Of a DNA stretch of 64,000 bases, positions 7,820 to 15,355 are shown piece after piece. The stretch is taken from positions 1 to 64,000 of the forward strand of contig NZ_WWCP01000034.1 in the NCBI RefSeq assembly GCF_009857505.1, in the 5' to 3' direction. The notes beneath the pieces are model-generated. The model saw only the letters and a program-made list of their open reading frames with translations. It searched no databases and had not been told where the DNA came from. The translations under genes were made by a program, and so were the position numbers. The stretch is from Duganella lactea. GTDB lineage: Bacteria > Pseudomonadota > Gammaproteobacteria > Burkholderiales > Burkholderiaceae_D. Each line of letters opens with the position of its first letter. The stretch's first letter is position 1.

Positions 7820-10072
7820 ATGAAGAAGCAAATGCTGTTGGTGGCCGTGCTCGCGGCCCTGTCAGTTCAGGCCGGTATAGCCGCGCCGGAGAAGGCGGCC
7901 GACACCCCCCTCAAGCCGCTGCCAGGCCAGACGATGGCGGCCCGTTTTGCCGCCGTGGTGCTGAACAAGGCGCACTACAAGCCGCTGCCGCTGGACGATG
8001 CGATGTCGGAAAAAATCTTTGACCGCTATTTCAAGTCGCTGGACGCCGAGAAGATGTTCTTCACCCAGGTCGACCTCGACCAGTACGCCATCGTCCGCAC
8101 GCGGCTGGACGACGCCATCAACAATGAAAACCTCAGTGTCCCGTTTGCCATCTTCAATCTCTACCAGCAGCGCTTCAACGAGCGCATCGCCTATGCGCGT
8201 GAGCTGGTCAAACAGGGCAAGTTCGAGTTCGGCAGCGACGAGACCTACCAGTATGACCGCGAAAAGGCCGACTGGGCCAAGAGCGACGCCGAGATCAGGG
8301 ACCTGTGGCGCAAGCGCGTCAAGAACGAATGGCTGCGCCTGAAACTGGCCGGCAAGGATGACAAGGCGATTCGCGAGACGCTGGACAAGCGCTACGAGGG
8401 CTACCTGAGCCCGTCGCGCAAGCTGACCAGCGAGGACGTATTCCAGATCTTCATGAACGCCTATGCGATGTCGATCGAGCCGCACACCAACTACCTCGGC
8501 CCGCGGGCGGCGGAAAACTTCGACATCGCCATGCGCCTGTCGCTGGAAGGTATCGGCTGCGTGCTGCAATCGCGCGACGACTACACGGTGGTGCGCGAGG
8601 TCGTGACCGGCAGCCCGGCCGGCCTGTCCGGCAAGATCAAGGTCGGCGACAAGATCGTCGGCGTGGCCAAGGACGAGAAAACCCCGATGACCGAGGTGCT
8701 GGGCTGGCGCCTGGACGACGTGGTGGCGCTGATCCGCGGACCCAAGGACTCGACGGTCAAGCTGGAAATCATTCCGGTCGACGCCGGGCCGGACGGCAAG
8801 CACCAGTTCGTGACGCTGGTGCGCCAGAAGATCAGCATGGAAGAGCAATCGGCCAAGAAGGCCGTCTATGAGGTCAAGGATGGCAACGCCAAGCGCCGCG
8901 TCGGCGTGATTTCGCTGCCGACCTTCTACATGGACTTCGAGGCGCGCCGCAAGGGCGACAAGGACTTCAAGAGCGCCACCCGCGACGTCAAGCGCCTGCT
9001 GGTCGAGCTGAAGAAGGAAAAGGTCGACAACGTGCTGATCGACCTGCGCAACAACGGCGGCGGCTCGCTGAGCGAGGCGGTCGAGCTGACCGGCCTGTTC
9101 ATCGACAAGGGACCGGTGGTGATGCAGCGCACCGGCGACAACAAGGTCGAGGTGGAGAGCGACACCGATCCGGGCATGACCTGGGATGGTCCGATGGGTG
9201 TGCTGATCAACCGTGGCTCGGCCTCGGCGTCGGAGATTTTCGCGGCGGCGATTCAGGATTACGGTCGCGGCATCATCATCGGCGAGCCAAGCTTCGGCAA
9301 AGGCACGGTGCAGACGATGTTCGACCTGAACCGCTTCGCGCCGGGCGAGAAGACCCGCTACGGCGAGCTGAAGTACACCGTCGCGCAGTTCTTCCGCATC
9401 AACGGCGGTACCACCCAGCTGCGCGGCGTGACGCCGGACATTAAGTTGCCGACCATGGGCGATTCCGACCAGTACGGCGAATCGAGCTATGAGAACGCCT
9501 TGCCGTGGACGCAGATCAAGCCGGCCGTCTACATCCCGGCCGGCGAGATCAAGGACATCCTGCCGCTGCTCGACAAGAAGCACGATGTGCGCGTGGCCAA
9601 GGACAAGGACTTCCAGTATCTGACCGAAGACATCGCGCTGGTGAAGAAGCAACGCAAGGAAAACTCGGTGTCGCTGAACGAGGTGGCGCGCCGCAAGGAG
9701 CGCGACCAGCAGGAGGCGCGCGCCAAGCTGCGTGAAGCCCGTCTGCTGTCGCCGGTGCCTGGCGCCGACGATCCGATCCTGGTGCCTGATCCGAAAGAGG
9801 CGCTGAACAAGGCGATTTCGGCGTCCGCCAAGCCGGCCGGCAAGGCGGCGCAGAAAGTGGCCGGGGTCAAGGGCGCGCTGCGCAGCGACGACGGCCTGCA
9901 GGGTTCGGAACGTTCGCTGGCGGCGGAGCTGGAGGCCGAGAAGCAGGCCAAGGCCGCCAAGGATGTGCTGCTGAACGAGGCGGTGCACATCATGGGTGAC
10001 GAGGTTGGCCTGTTGAAGACCGACACCCGTCTGGCCGCGCGCGTGCTGCCTTACGCCGCCGATAGCAAATAA
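7820..10072 (+). CDS. prc: Tail-specific (C-terminal processing) protease Prc
   Basis: A 750-residue periplasmic serine protease of family S41 (Prc/Tsp). After a signal peptide (about 1-21, ending GIA) come an N-terminal helical domain, a PDZ domain (about 225-325), the S41 protease core and a basic C-terminal helical region (DUF3340-like). The catalytic dyad is readable: Ser469 inside SASASE and Lys494 in SFGKGT, 25 residues apart as in E. coli Prc (Ser452/Lys477). Prc trims C-termini and degrades proteins with apolar tails, and in E. coli it matures PBP3 and controls the lytic endopeptidase MepS. The ATG at 7820 is chosen because GGAG lies 9 nt upstream; the ATG at 7802 has none. A strong terminator follows. 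Confidence 0.95.
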   Translation: MKKQMLLVAVLAALSVQAGIAAPEKAADTPLKPLPGQTMAARFAAVVLNKAHYKPLPLDDAMSEKIFDRYFKSLDAEKMFFTQVDLDQYAIVRTRLDDAINNENLSVPFAIFNLYQQRFNERIAYARELVKQGKFEFGSDETYQYDREKADWAKSDAEIRDLWRKRVKNEWLRLKLAGKDDKAIRETLDKRYEGYLSPSRKLTSEDVFQIFMNAYAMSIEPHTNYLGPRAAENFDIAMRLSLEGIGCVLQSRDDYTVVREVVTGSPAGLSGKIKVGDKIVGVAKDEKTPMTEVLGWRLDDVVALIRGPKDSTVKLEIIPVDAGPDGKHQFVTLVRQKISMEEQSAKKAVYEVKDGNAKRRVGVISLPTFYMDFEARRKGDKDFKSATRDVKRLLVELKKEKVDNVLIDLRNNGGGSLSEAVELTGLFIDKGPVVMQRTGDNKVEVESDTDPGMTWDGPMGVLINRGSASASEIFAAAIQDYGRGIIIGEPSFGKGTVQTMFDLNRFAPGEKTRYGELKYTVAQFFRINGGTTQLRGVTPDIKLPTMGDSDQYGESSYENALPWTQIKPAVYIPAGEIKDILPLLDKKHDVRVAKDKDFQYLTEDIALVKKQRKENSVSLNEVARRKERDQQEARAKLREARLLSPVPGADDPILVPDPKEALNKAISASAKPAGKAAQKVAGVKGALRSDDGLQGSERSLAAELEAEKQAKAAKDVLLNEAVHIMGDEVGLLKTDTRLAARVLPYAADSK

Positions 10073-10091
10073 GGTTACGCGTTACAAAAAA

Positions 10092-10128
10092 AGCCTGCGG
10101 TGCTGAGCAATCAGCCTGCGGGCTTTTT
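10092..10128 (+). terminator. Rho-independent terminator of prc
   Basis: A 9-bp outer stem (10092-10100 with 10116-10124, two G-T pairs), one bulged T, and an inner 5-bp stem GCTGA/TCAGC closed by a GCAA tetraloop, followed by TTTTT. Confidence 0.88.
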
Positions 10129-10177
10129 GTTTGCCCTTGATATGCGTTTGGTGAATCTCCACTATTTAAAAGATAAA

Positions 10178-10275
10178 TTGGATTTGTATGCGGCGATGCA
10201 GCATACTGCACTTGTCTCCTCTATTCTCCTCCAAGGAAATAGACTTCAGCCCGCTCCCTGAGCGGGCTTTTTTTT
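10178..10275 (+). ncRNA. Candidate small RNA with anti-Shine-Dalgarno motifs
   Basis: Between the prc terminator and the next gene lies a free-standing strong terminator (10248-10275). The roughly 70 nt before it have no coding character but a typical sRNA layout: a short hairpin TGCAG-CATA-CTGCA at 10197-10210, then a pyrimidine-rich stretch (10211-10233) with two CTCCT-type motifs complementary to ribosome-binding sites, then the terminator. Weak promoter-like elements (TTGGTG at 10148, GATAAA at 10172) would start transcription near 10180. The alternative is an attenuator in the 5' leader of the NHL/M23 gene, whose start is 59 nt beyond the terminator. Ends are approximate. Confidence 0.4.
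10248..10275 (+). terminator. Strong Rho-independent terminator (candidate sRNA or leader)
   Basis: A perfect 8-bp stem AGCCCGCT (10248-10255) / AGCGGGCT (10261-10268), 5-nt loop, then seven or more T. It does not follow any protein gene directly, because prc has its own terminator 120 nt upstream. Confidence 0.88.
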
Positions 10276-10333
10276 GCCTCGCCGGGCCGCTATCGGTTAA
10301 ACTTTCTACAAGTCAACCTTTGGGTCCGGGCAA

Positions 10334-12481
10334 GTGTCTCCAACTCAATTCAAGATTATTCTGGCGGCTTTGGCGCTGGGCGGTGCCGCCGTCGGTGGCG
10401 GGGTTGCCTATGTGCTGGTGCAACCATCGGCGGACCATGCGGACGTGGTCACGGGCGCCGCGCCCAGGGGTACGCTGGCGCACTGGCACGCGCGCGTCAC
10501 CGCCATGGCCGGCGATGGCCTGCCTGGCGGCAGCAACGGCAATCCGAAGCGCACGCGCTTTGCCGATCCGTTCGGTGTGGCGCTCGACCGGCAGGGCAAT
10601 CTGTACATCGCCGATGGCGGCAGTAACAACATCATCCGCAAGATCGATATGAACGGCCTGACGTCGACGCTGGCCGGCGGCGTGGAAGGCTACGCCGAAG
10701 GCGCCGGCACGGCGGCCGCCTTCAATACGCCGTCCGGCATCGCGGCCGACGCCGCCGGCAATCTGTACGTGGCCGATACCGGCAACAATGCCATCCGCAA
10801 AATCACGCCCGACGGAGTGGTGAGCACGCTGGCCGGCGATGGCCTGGCGGGCGACAAGGACGGCCAAGGCGCCGGCGCCCAGTTCAACGGCCCGGTCGGC
10901 GTGGCGGTCGATGTCGCCGGCGTGGTCTACGTCACCGATACCTATAACGACCGCATCCGCCGCATCGCGCCCGATGGCGCCGTCACCACCATCGGCGGCG
11001 GCAAGCGCGCCGGTTTAGCCGATGGCCCCGCCGCGCAGGCGCTGTTCGATACACCGACCGGCATCGTGGTCAGCGCCGATGGTGACCTGTTCATCGCGGA
11101 TACTGCCAACCACGCGATCCGCAAACTGTCCAGGGACGGCACGGTCAGCACCGTTGCCGTCGCCAAGGAGGACGACCGCGATGCGCTGTTGCGCTCGCCG
11201 GTTGGCCTGGCGCTGACGCCGGACGGCTACCTCTACACCGCCAGCACCGCGCACGGCCGCCTGGCGCAGATCACGCCCCAGGGCGAGGTGGTGTCGCTGC
11301 TGGACGTCGATCACCCGGCCCAGCCGGGCGATGGCTCGGATGGCAGCGTGCGCCTGTATTCGCCGCGTGGTATCGCGCTGTACAAGGATGGCTCGCTGTT
11401 CGTCACCGACGCCGCCACCTTCCGCCTGCACCACATCGCCCAGGTCGGCGCCGATGCGCAGCCGGTGACCGAGGCACCGCCGCCAGGCGCGCCGGCGCAC
11501 AGCGCCACCATGTCGTGGCCGGTGGCGCCGCAGAACAAGGCGCACGAAGTGGTAGGCCTGCTGGGTGAAGTGCGCGGCAATTTCAACGGCGACAGCCGCG
11601 ATCACTTCCACGCCGGCCTGGACGTGCAGGCTGCCATCGGCACGCCGGTGCTGGCGGTCAGCGCAGGCAAGATCAGCGACCCGCGCGCCAGCTGGGGCTA
11701 TGGTGATTTGTCGGAGGGGCTGGCGCTGGACGGCATGTATTACGTCCACATGCGCGTTGGCCGCGACGCCCGCGACAAGCCGCTCAGCGATCCGCGCTTC
11801 CTGCCCGCGCGCAACGACAAGGGGGCGACCGCCGCCGTGCGCGTCAAGCGCGGCACGCGCTTTGTGGCCGGCGAAACGCTGGGCACGGTCAACCGCATGG
11901 CCCATGTGCACCTGGAATACAAGCCGAACGGCGACGCCCTCAATCCGCTGCGCCTGCCGTTCATCGATCTGGACGACACGCTCCGTCCGCAGATCAACAG
12001 CATCAGCGTGGTGGACGCCAGCGGCACGCCGCTGACGGAAAAACGCGATGGCCGCCTGCGTATCGCGCGCAGCCTCGGCGAGGTGCAGATCGTGGTCGAT
12101 GCCAGCGACCAGATCAACGGCAACCAGCAGCGCCGTCGCCTCGGTCTGTACAAGCTGGGTTATCAGTTGCTGAATCAGGATGGCGAGATTATTCCCGGTA
12201 TGAACCAGCCGATCATCACCCAGCAGTACGACCGTCTGCCGCGCAACCGGGCGGCGGTCAAGCTGGCGTATGCGGCCAGCAGCGGCATTACCGTGCATGG
12301 GGCGAGCGAGACGCGCTTCGCCTACGCCATCAACAACAGACTGATCAATGGCAAGCTGACGCCAGGGGCGTGGAAGGTCGGGGAACTGGGGCCGGGCAAC
12401 TACATCCTGCGCATCACCGCGGAGGACTTTGCCGGCAATGCAGCCGATCGCAACCGCGATCTGGCGGTCATGATCGACTGA
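10334..12481 (+). CDS. NHL-repeat protein fused to an M23 (LytM-type) peptidase domain
   Basis: A 715-residue envelope protein: an N-terminal membrane anchor or signal (about 8-29), then five or six NHL beta-propeller repeats (about 55-375), each with the 'P-x-G-hydrophobic-A-x-D-x-x-G-N-hydrophobic-Y-hydrophobic-A-D' wording. A LytM/M23-like domain (about 395-540) and a C-terminal Ig-like region (about 550-715) follow. The M23 zinc ligands are all present: His426 and Asp430 (FHAGLD) and the His524-x-His526 pair (HVHLEY), with a YVHM in place of the usual YxHL. It may therefore cut peptidoglycan or another peptide, but a large insert separates the ligand blocks. The start is a GTG with no strong ribosome-binding site. 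It ends 12 nt from the stop of the convergent RiPP-like precursor; a role in that system is unproven. Confidence 0.75.
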   Translation: MSPTQFKIILAALALGGAAVGGGVAYVLVQPSADHADVVTGAAPRGTLAHWHARVTAMAGDGLPGGSNGNPKRTRFADPFGVALDRQGNLYIADGGSNNIIRKIDMNGLTSTLAGGVEGYAEGAGTAAAFNTPSGIAADAAGNLYVADTGNNAIRKITPDGVVSTLAGDGLAGDKDGQGAGAQFNGPVGVAVDVAGVVYVTDTYNDRIRRIAPDGAVTTIGGGKRAGLADGPAAQALFDTPTGIVVSADGDLFIADTANHAIRKLSRDGTVSTVAVAKEDDRDALLRSPVGLALTPDGYLYTASTAHGRLAQITPQGEVVSLLDVDHPAQPGDGSDGSVRLYSPRGIALYKDGSLFVTDAATFRLHHIAQVGADAQPVTEAPPPGAPAHSATMSWPVAPQNKAHEVVGLLGEVRGNFNGDSRDHFHAGLDVQAAIGTPVLAVSAGKISDPRASWGYGDLSEGLALDGMYYVHMRVGRDARDKPLSDPRFLPARNDKGATAAVRVKRGTRFVAGETLGTVNRMAHVHLEYKPNGDALNPLRLPFIDLDDTLRPQINSISVVDASGTPLTEKRDGRLRIARSLGEVQIVVDASDQINGNQQRRRLGLYKLGYQLLNQDGEIIPGMNQPIITQQYDRLPRNRAAVKLAYAASSGITVHGASETRFAYAINNRLINGKLTPGAWKVGELGPGNYILRITAEDFAGNAADRNRDLAVMID

Positions 12482-12493
12482 GCGGATGGCGAC

Positions 12494-12751
12494 TTAAGCG
12501 GCGGCCAGCATGCCGGACAGCAGGAACGGAATCATGGTCTGGGTGCTCTCCACCTGGTGCAGCAGTTCGGTGCGCTCGGAGACGAGTTCCGCCTTCGATG
12601 GCAGGCAGATGTCTTCAGGAACATCTTGCGGCGACAGCGTGATCCCCAGAGCGGCCAGTGCGCCGACCGGATCGCTCTGCAGATGCGCGCGGAACTTGTC
12701 ATCGCTGGCCAGTTTGTCGAGGATGGAGCTGAGTTCGTTCACAGTATGCAT
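12494..12751 (-). CDS. RiPP-like precursor peptide (Nif11/NHLP-like leader)
   Basis: An 85-residue peptide. Residues 9-37 (SILDKLASDDKF..., then a LQSDPVGALAALGI block) match the leader pattern of Nif11/NHLP-type ribosomal natural-product precursors: a helix with 'asp-x-x-phe-arg-x-x-leu-x-x-asp-pro-x-x-ala-leu-x-x-leu-gly-ile'. The rest has one cysteine (Cys49), several Ser/Thr and a hydrophobic end (MIPFLLSGMLAAA). From memory TIGRFAMs lists such peptides as a 'putative modified peptide' family paired with a SagB-related dehydrogenase; I could not check this. AAGGA lies 8 nt before the ATG. The divergent partner starts 136 nt away. There is no double-glycine leader cleavage site. Product and modification are unknown. 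Confidence 0.7.
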   Translation of the reverse strand: MHTVNELSSILDKLASDDKFRAHLQSDPVGALAALGITLSPQDVPEDICLPSKAELVSERTELLHQVESTQTMIPFLLSGMLAAA

Positions 12752-12789
12752 GATGAGGTCCTTATAGTGAAGGAGGGTGGGGCGCGACG

Positions 12790-12817
12790 GTCGTAGCGCA
12801 CCGGTCCATGCTACGAC
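12790..12817. promoter_or_regulatory. Dyad in the precursor/dehydrogenase divergent promoter region
   Basis: GTCGTAGC (12790-12797) and GCTACGAC (12810-12817) form a perfect 8-bp inverted repeat with a 12-nt spacer. It lies about midway between the divergent starts at 12751 and 12888, so one bound regulator could control both genes. No regulator gene is adjacent. Confidence 0.4.
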
Positions 12818-12887
12818 AAACCTTTCAGGTTGCCAAGACGTGCGTTAGACTCGTGTGCATTGCCATCGAGTCTGGAGGATATGCCCC

Positions 12888-14048
12888 ATGAAGCTACGTC
12901 GCTGCGCCGTTTTGTATGTCGAATCTCGGGAAGAACTGGCTATCGATTGGAAAGTCGTACTGTCCGGCGGCAGTGCGCTGGCGGCGAAAACGCAATGGAT
13001 GGCGCTGGCGCCGCACTTGGATCTGGAGCTGGCCATCGATGCGCGGCAACTGGCCGCGCTGGGCGGTTTGAGCCACACGGTGTGGACCGAACGCGCGGCG
13101 GCCGAGCAGCAGTTTGGCGAGGTGTGCGTGGCCAGTCTGCTGGAGCTGGGCCTGCTGATCGGCGATACGCCGCAGTACGCCGCCCAGCGCGAGCGCGACG
13201 AGACGCTGCGCGCGGCGCACTGGCGGCCGCTGTCGGCGCTGGCGCACACCTTTGGCCGGTGGCGCGGCGTCACCGAGGAAACCGGCATGGAGGCGCCGAC
13301 CTTCCAGGCCTTGTTGGAGCGCTACGGCGAACCGCCGCCACCGACTTTTGATCTGGGCGAGGGCGAGGCCGTGAAACTGCCCGGCGCCACCGGCGGACCG
13401 ATGGACGCGCAACTGCTGCGGCGCTACACCGGCCGCAACTACGATCCGCAAGGCAGCGTATCGCTGGACGTGGCGGCGCGGCTGTTGCAGCGGACTTTCG
13501 GGGCGCAGGAAGTGCGCCAGGTCGGGCCGCATGCGTCGGTGTTGAAAAAGACCAGCCCCTCGGGCGGCGGCCTGCATCCGATCGAGGCGTTTGTGCTGGC
13601 GCAGCGGGTCGACGGCGTGGCGCCGGGCCTGTATCACTACCATCCGCTGGAACACGCGCTGCGGCCGCTGCGCAAGCTGGACAGCGAGGCGGCGGCGCAA
13701 CTGGCGCGCTACATGCTGGCCGACCAGCACTGGCTGTCGGGCGCGCCGCTGCAGGTGGTGCTGGTGGCGCGCATGGAGCGCAGTTTCTGGAAGTACCGCA
13801 ATCACCAGAAGGCCTATCGCGCGCTGGCGCTGGACGCCGGTCATCTGTCGCAGACCTTCTACCTGCTGGCGACCGAGGCTGGCTATCCGGCCTTCATCAC
13901 CGCCGCCATCAACGATGCCGATATCGAGAAGACGCTGGGACTGGATCATCTGCGCCACGCGGTGGTGGCGATGTGCGGCTGTGGCCCGGCGTCGGACGGC
14001 GAGCGCGCCATGGTCGAGCTGCGCTACGGCGAGACGGACGTGATCTAA
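12888..14048 (+). CDS. SagB-type peptide-maturation dehydrogenase (nitroreductase fold)
   Basis: A 386-residue protein. The N-terminal half (about 1-165) has no family I recognise and could bind the precursor. The C-terminal half (about 170-386) is a nitroreductase-fold FMN enzyme of the SagB/McbC kind, with the hallmark KKTSPSGGGLHPIEAFV segment, a YHYHPLEH block and a terminal MCGCGP. SagB-type enzymes oxidise azolines to azoles in peptides such as streptolysin S and microcin B17. Here no YcaO cyclodehydratase is present, so another oxidation is possible, or the cyclodehydratase lies elsewhere. The ATG at 12888 is used because GGAGG ends 10 nt upstream; the ATG at 12881 is out of frame. Its divergent neighbour is the leader-bearing peptide, which strongly suggests substrate and enzyme. 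Confidence 0.8.
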   Translation: MKLRRCAVLYVESREELAIDWKVVLSGGSALAAKTQWMALAPHLDLELAIDARQLAALGGLSHTVWTERAAAEQQFGEVCVASLLELGLLIGDTPQYAAQRERDETLRAAHWRPLSALAHTFGRWRGVTEETGMEAPTFQALLERYGEPPPPTFDLGEGEAVKLPGATGGPMDAQLLRRYTGRNYDPQGSVSLDVAARLLQRTFGAQEVRQVGPHASVLKKTSPSGGGLHPIEAFVLAQRVDGVAPGLYHYHPLEHALRPLRKLDSEAAAQLARYMLADQHWLSGAPLQVVLVARMERSFWKYRNHQKAYRALALDAGHLSQTFYLLATEAGYPAFITAAINDADIEKTLGLDHLRHAVVAMCGCGPASDGERAMVELRYGETDVI

Positions 14049-14054
14049 GTCCGG

Positions 14055-14131
14055 GGTGTCAGGTCTGACAAAAGCACACGGGCTCAACTGCTACGCAGTT
14101 GAGCCCGTGTGCTTTTGTCAGACCTGACACC
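14055..14131. repeat. Perfect 37-bp inverted repeat (REP-like hairpin, probable terminator)
   Basis: Positions 14055-14091 and 14095-14131 are exact reverse complements around a 3-nt loop, giving a 77-nt hairpin without mismatch, followed by TTTTTT at 14133-14138. The outer part (GTGTCAGGTCTGACA) is itself nearly palindromic. It begins 7 nt after the dehydrogenase stop and ends 6 nt before the stop of the convergent DUF4861 gene, so it can terminate the dehydrogenase transcript. Its length and perfection point to a mobile REP/MITE-like element. I see only one copy in the window. Confidence 0.8.
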
Positions 14132-14136
14132 GTTTT

Positions 14137-15342
14137 TTACGGAGCGACGGTGGCTTTCAGCGGGTGGGTGGCGCGCGCGGCCATCAGTTTGACCTTGGCT
14201 TGCCAGTCGGCGGCGTCCTTGACGTGGCCGGCGCGGTCCCAGGCGGCGCCCAGGTAGTAGCGCAGCGGTTTGCCGGATTCGACCGGGGCGACGATCAGCT
14301 CGTTGAGCGGGTCTTCGGTGATGCCGCTTGCCGTCGGCAGCACGATGGCCGTGCCGAACGCGCCGTTGCTGGTCTGCTTGACCCATTGCGTCAGGGCGAC
14401 GCCGTCGCGGCCGACCGCGATCTGCTCGTTCTGCTTCTTGTCGGCCGGCTTTTTGTTCAGGCCGACCGCGACCGTCAGCTGTTTCGGGCCGCTGAAGGTG
14501 AAGGTGCTGTCCATGGTGTCGAAGTCCTGGCCGGCGTCGACCGTGAAGCGTTTCACTTCGCTGACCTTGGTGCCGGCGGCGTCCCAGCTGTCGTAGCTCA
14601 GCTCGAATACGCTGCGGATCGGGCCGTTGGCCAGCACTTTCCACGTGGCGTAGTTGGTGCCGACGTACAGTTGCTTGCCGTCCCACACGCCGGTGCCGCC
14701 GGCGCCGCGCGACTTGCCGACGTTGTACATGTCCATGCCTTCACCTTCGTCGTGGTGGTAGTGGTCATGGCCCTTGTTGTACCAGCGGTCGACGATCGGA
14801 TAGGCGACCCGCTTGAACCAGATGTCCAGCCCGCTCGTGACCAGCACTTCCTTGCCGACGCCGGCGCCGTCCGGCGCCGCCAGCGCCGGGCCGTAGGTGC
14901 GGTGGGCAACATGGTCGTTTTCCCAGGCGAAGTCATCCAGGCGCTCCGGCACGTAGCGGGCGAACGTCTGCTGCGGGAACGGCGCCGTGACGGTCTCGGT
15001 TTTCTCGACGGTGAACGTGGCTTGCCGTTCGCCCTTGGCGAAGCTGTGCTGGAAGTACAGCTCGCCATAGGCGATGCCGACGTTGTTCGGGTCCTTGGCC
15101 TGCGGCGCGATATTGCTGACCTGGTAGGGCAGCAGCTTGCCGTGGCTGTCCTTGACCGCGATGCGCTGGATCAGCGCGCCGGGCAGCGCGCGGTTGATCT
15201 CGCTCCACGGCACGGCGATGGTTTCCGCTGGGCGCGCCTGGTCCAGGTCGTGGGTGACGGTGATGCGCGCCAGCTCGGCGGCGCTCAGCGTGCCGCTGGC
15301 GAGCGCGGCGGCCGCAGCGATCGGTAACAGATACATACGCAT
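14137..15342 (-). CDS. DUF4861 domain protein of a pectin-degradation operon
   Basis: A 401-residue secreted protein: signal peptide (about 1-21, ending LSA), then a single DUF4861 domain with characteristic blocks (VPWSEI, ENDHVAHRTYGP, a VDRWYNKGHDHYHHDEGEGMDMY stretch rich in His/Asp, and GVWDGKQLYVGTNYATWKV). The family is common in polysaccharide-utilisation loci for pectin, rhamnogalacturonan and ulvan, but its activity is not settled; a carbohydrate-active role is inferred. It begins 13 nt after the stop of the GH105 gene on the same strand, so the two form one transcription unit read from the promoter near 16800. The 37-bp hairpin lies just beyond its end. Confidence 0.85.
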   Translation of the reverse strand: MRMYLLPIAAAAALASGTLSAAELARITVTHDLDQARPAETIAVPWSEINRALPGALIQRIAVKDSHGKLLPYQVSNIAPQAKDPNNVGIAYGELYFQHSFAKGERQATFTVEKTETVTAPFPQQTFARYVPERLDDFAWENDHVAHRTYGPALAAPDGAGVGKEVLVTSGLDIWFKRVAYPIVDRWYNKGHDHYHHDEGEGMDMYNVGKSRGAGGTGVWDGKQLYVGTNYATWKVLANGPIRSVFELSYDSWDAAGTKVSEVKRFTVDAGQDFDTMDSTFTFSGPKQLTVAVGLNKKPADKKQNEQIAVGRDGVALTQWVKQTSNGAFGTAIVLPTASGITEDPLNELIVAPVESGKPLRYYLGAAWDRAGHVKDAADWQAKVKLMAARATHPLKATVAP

Positions 15343-15355
15343 TCAGGTGTCTCCT

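Noticed and set aside
7862-9988. 708-residue minus-strand frame
   Set aside because: Antisense shadow of prc with the low-complexity composition typical of such frames; prc has complete catalytic motifs.
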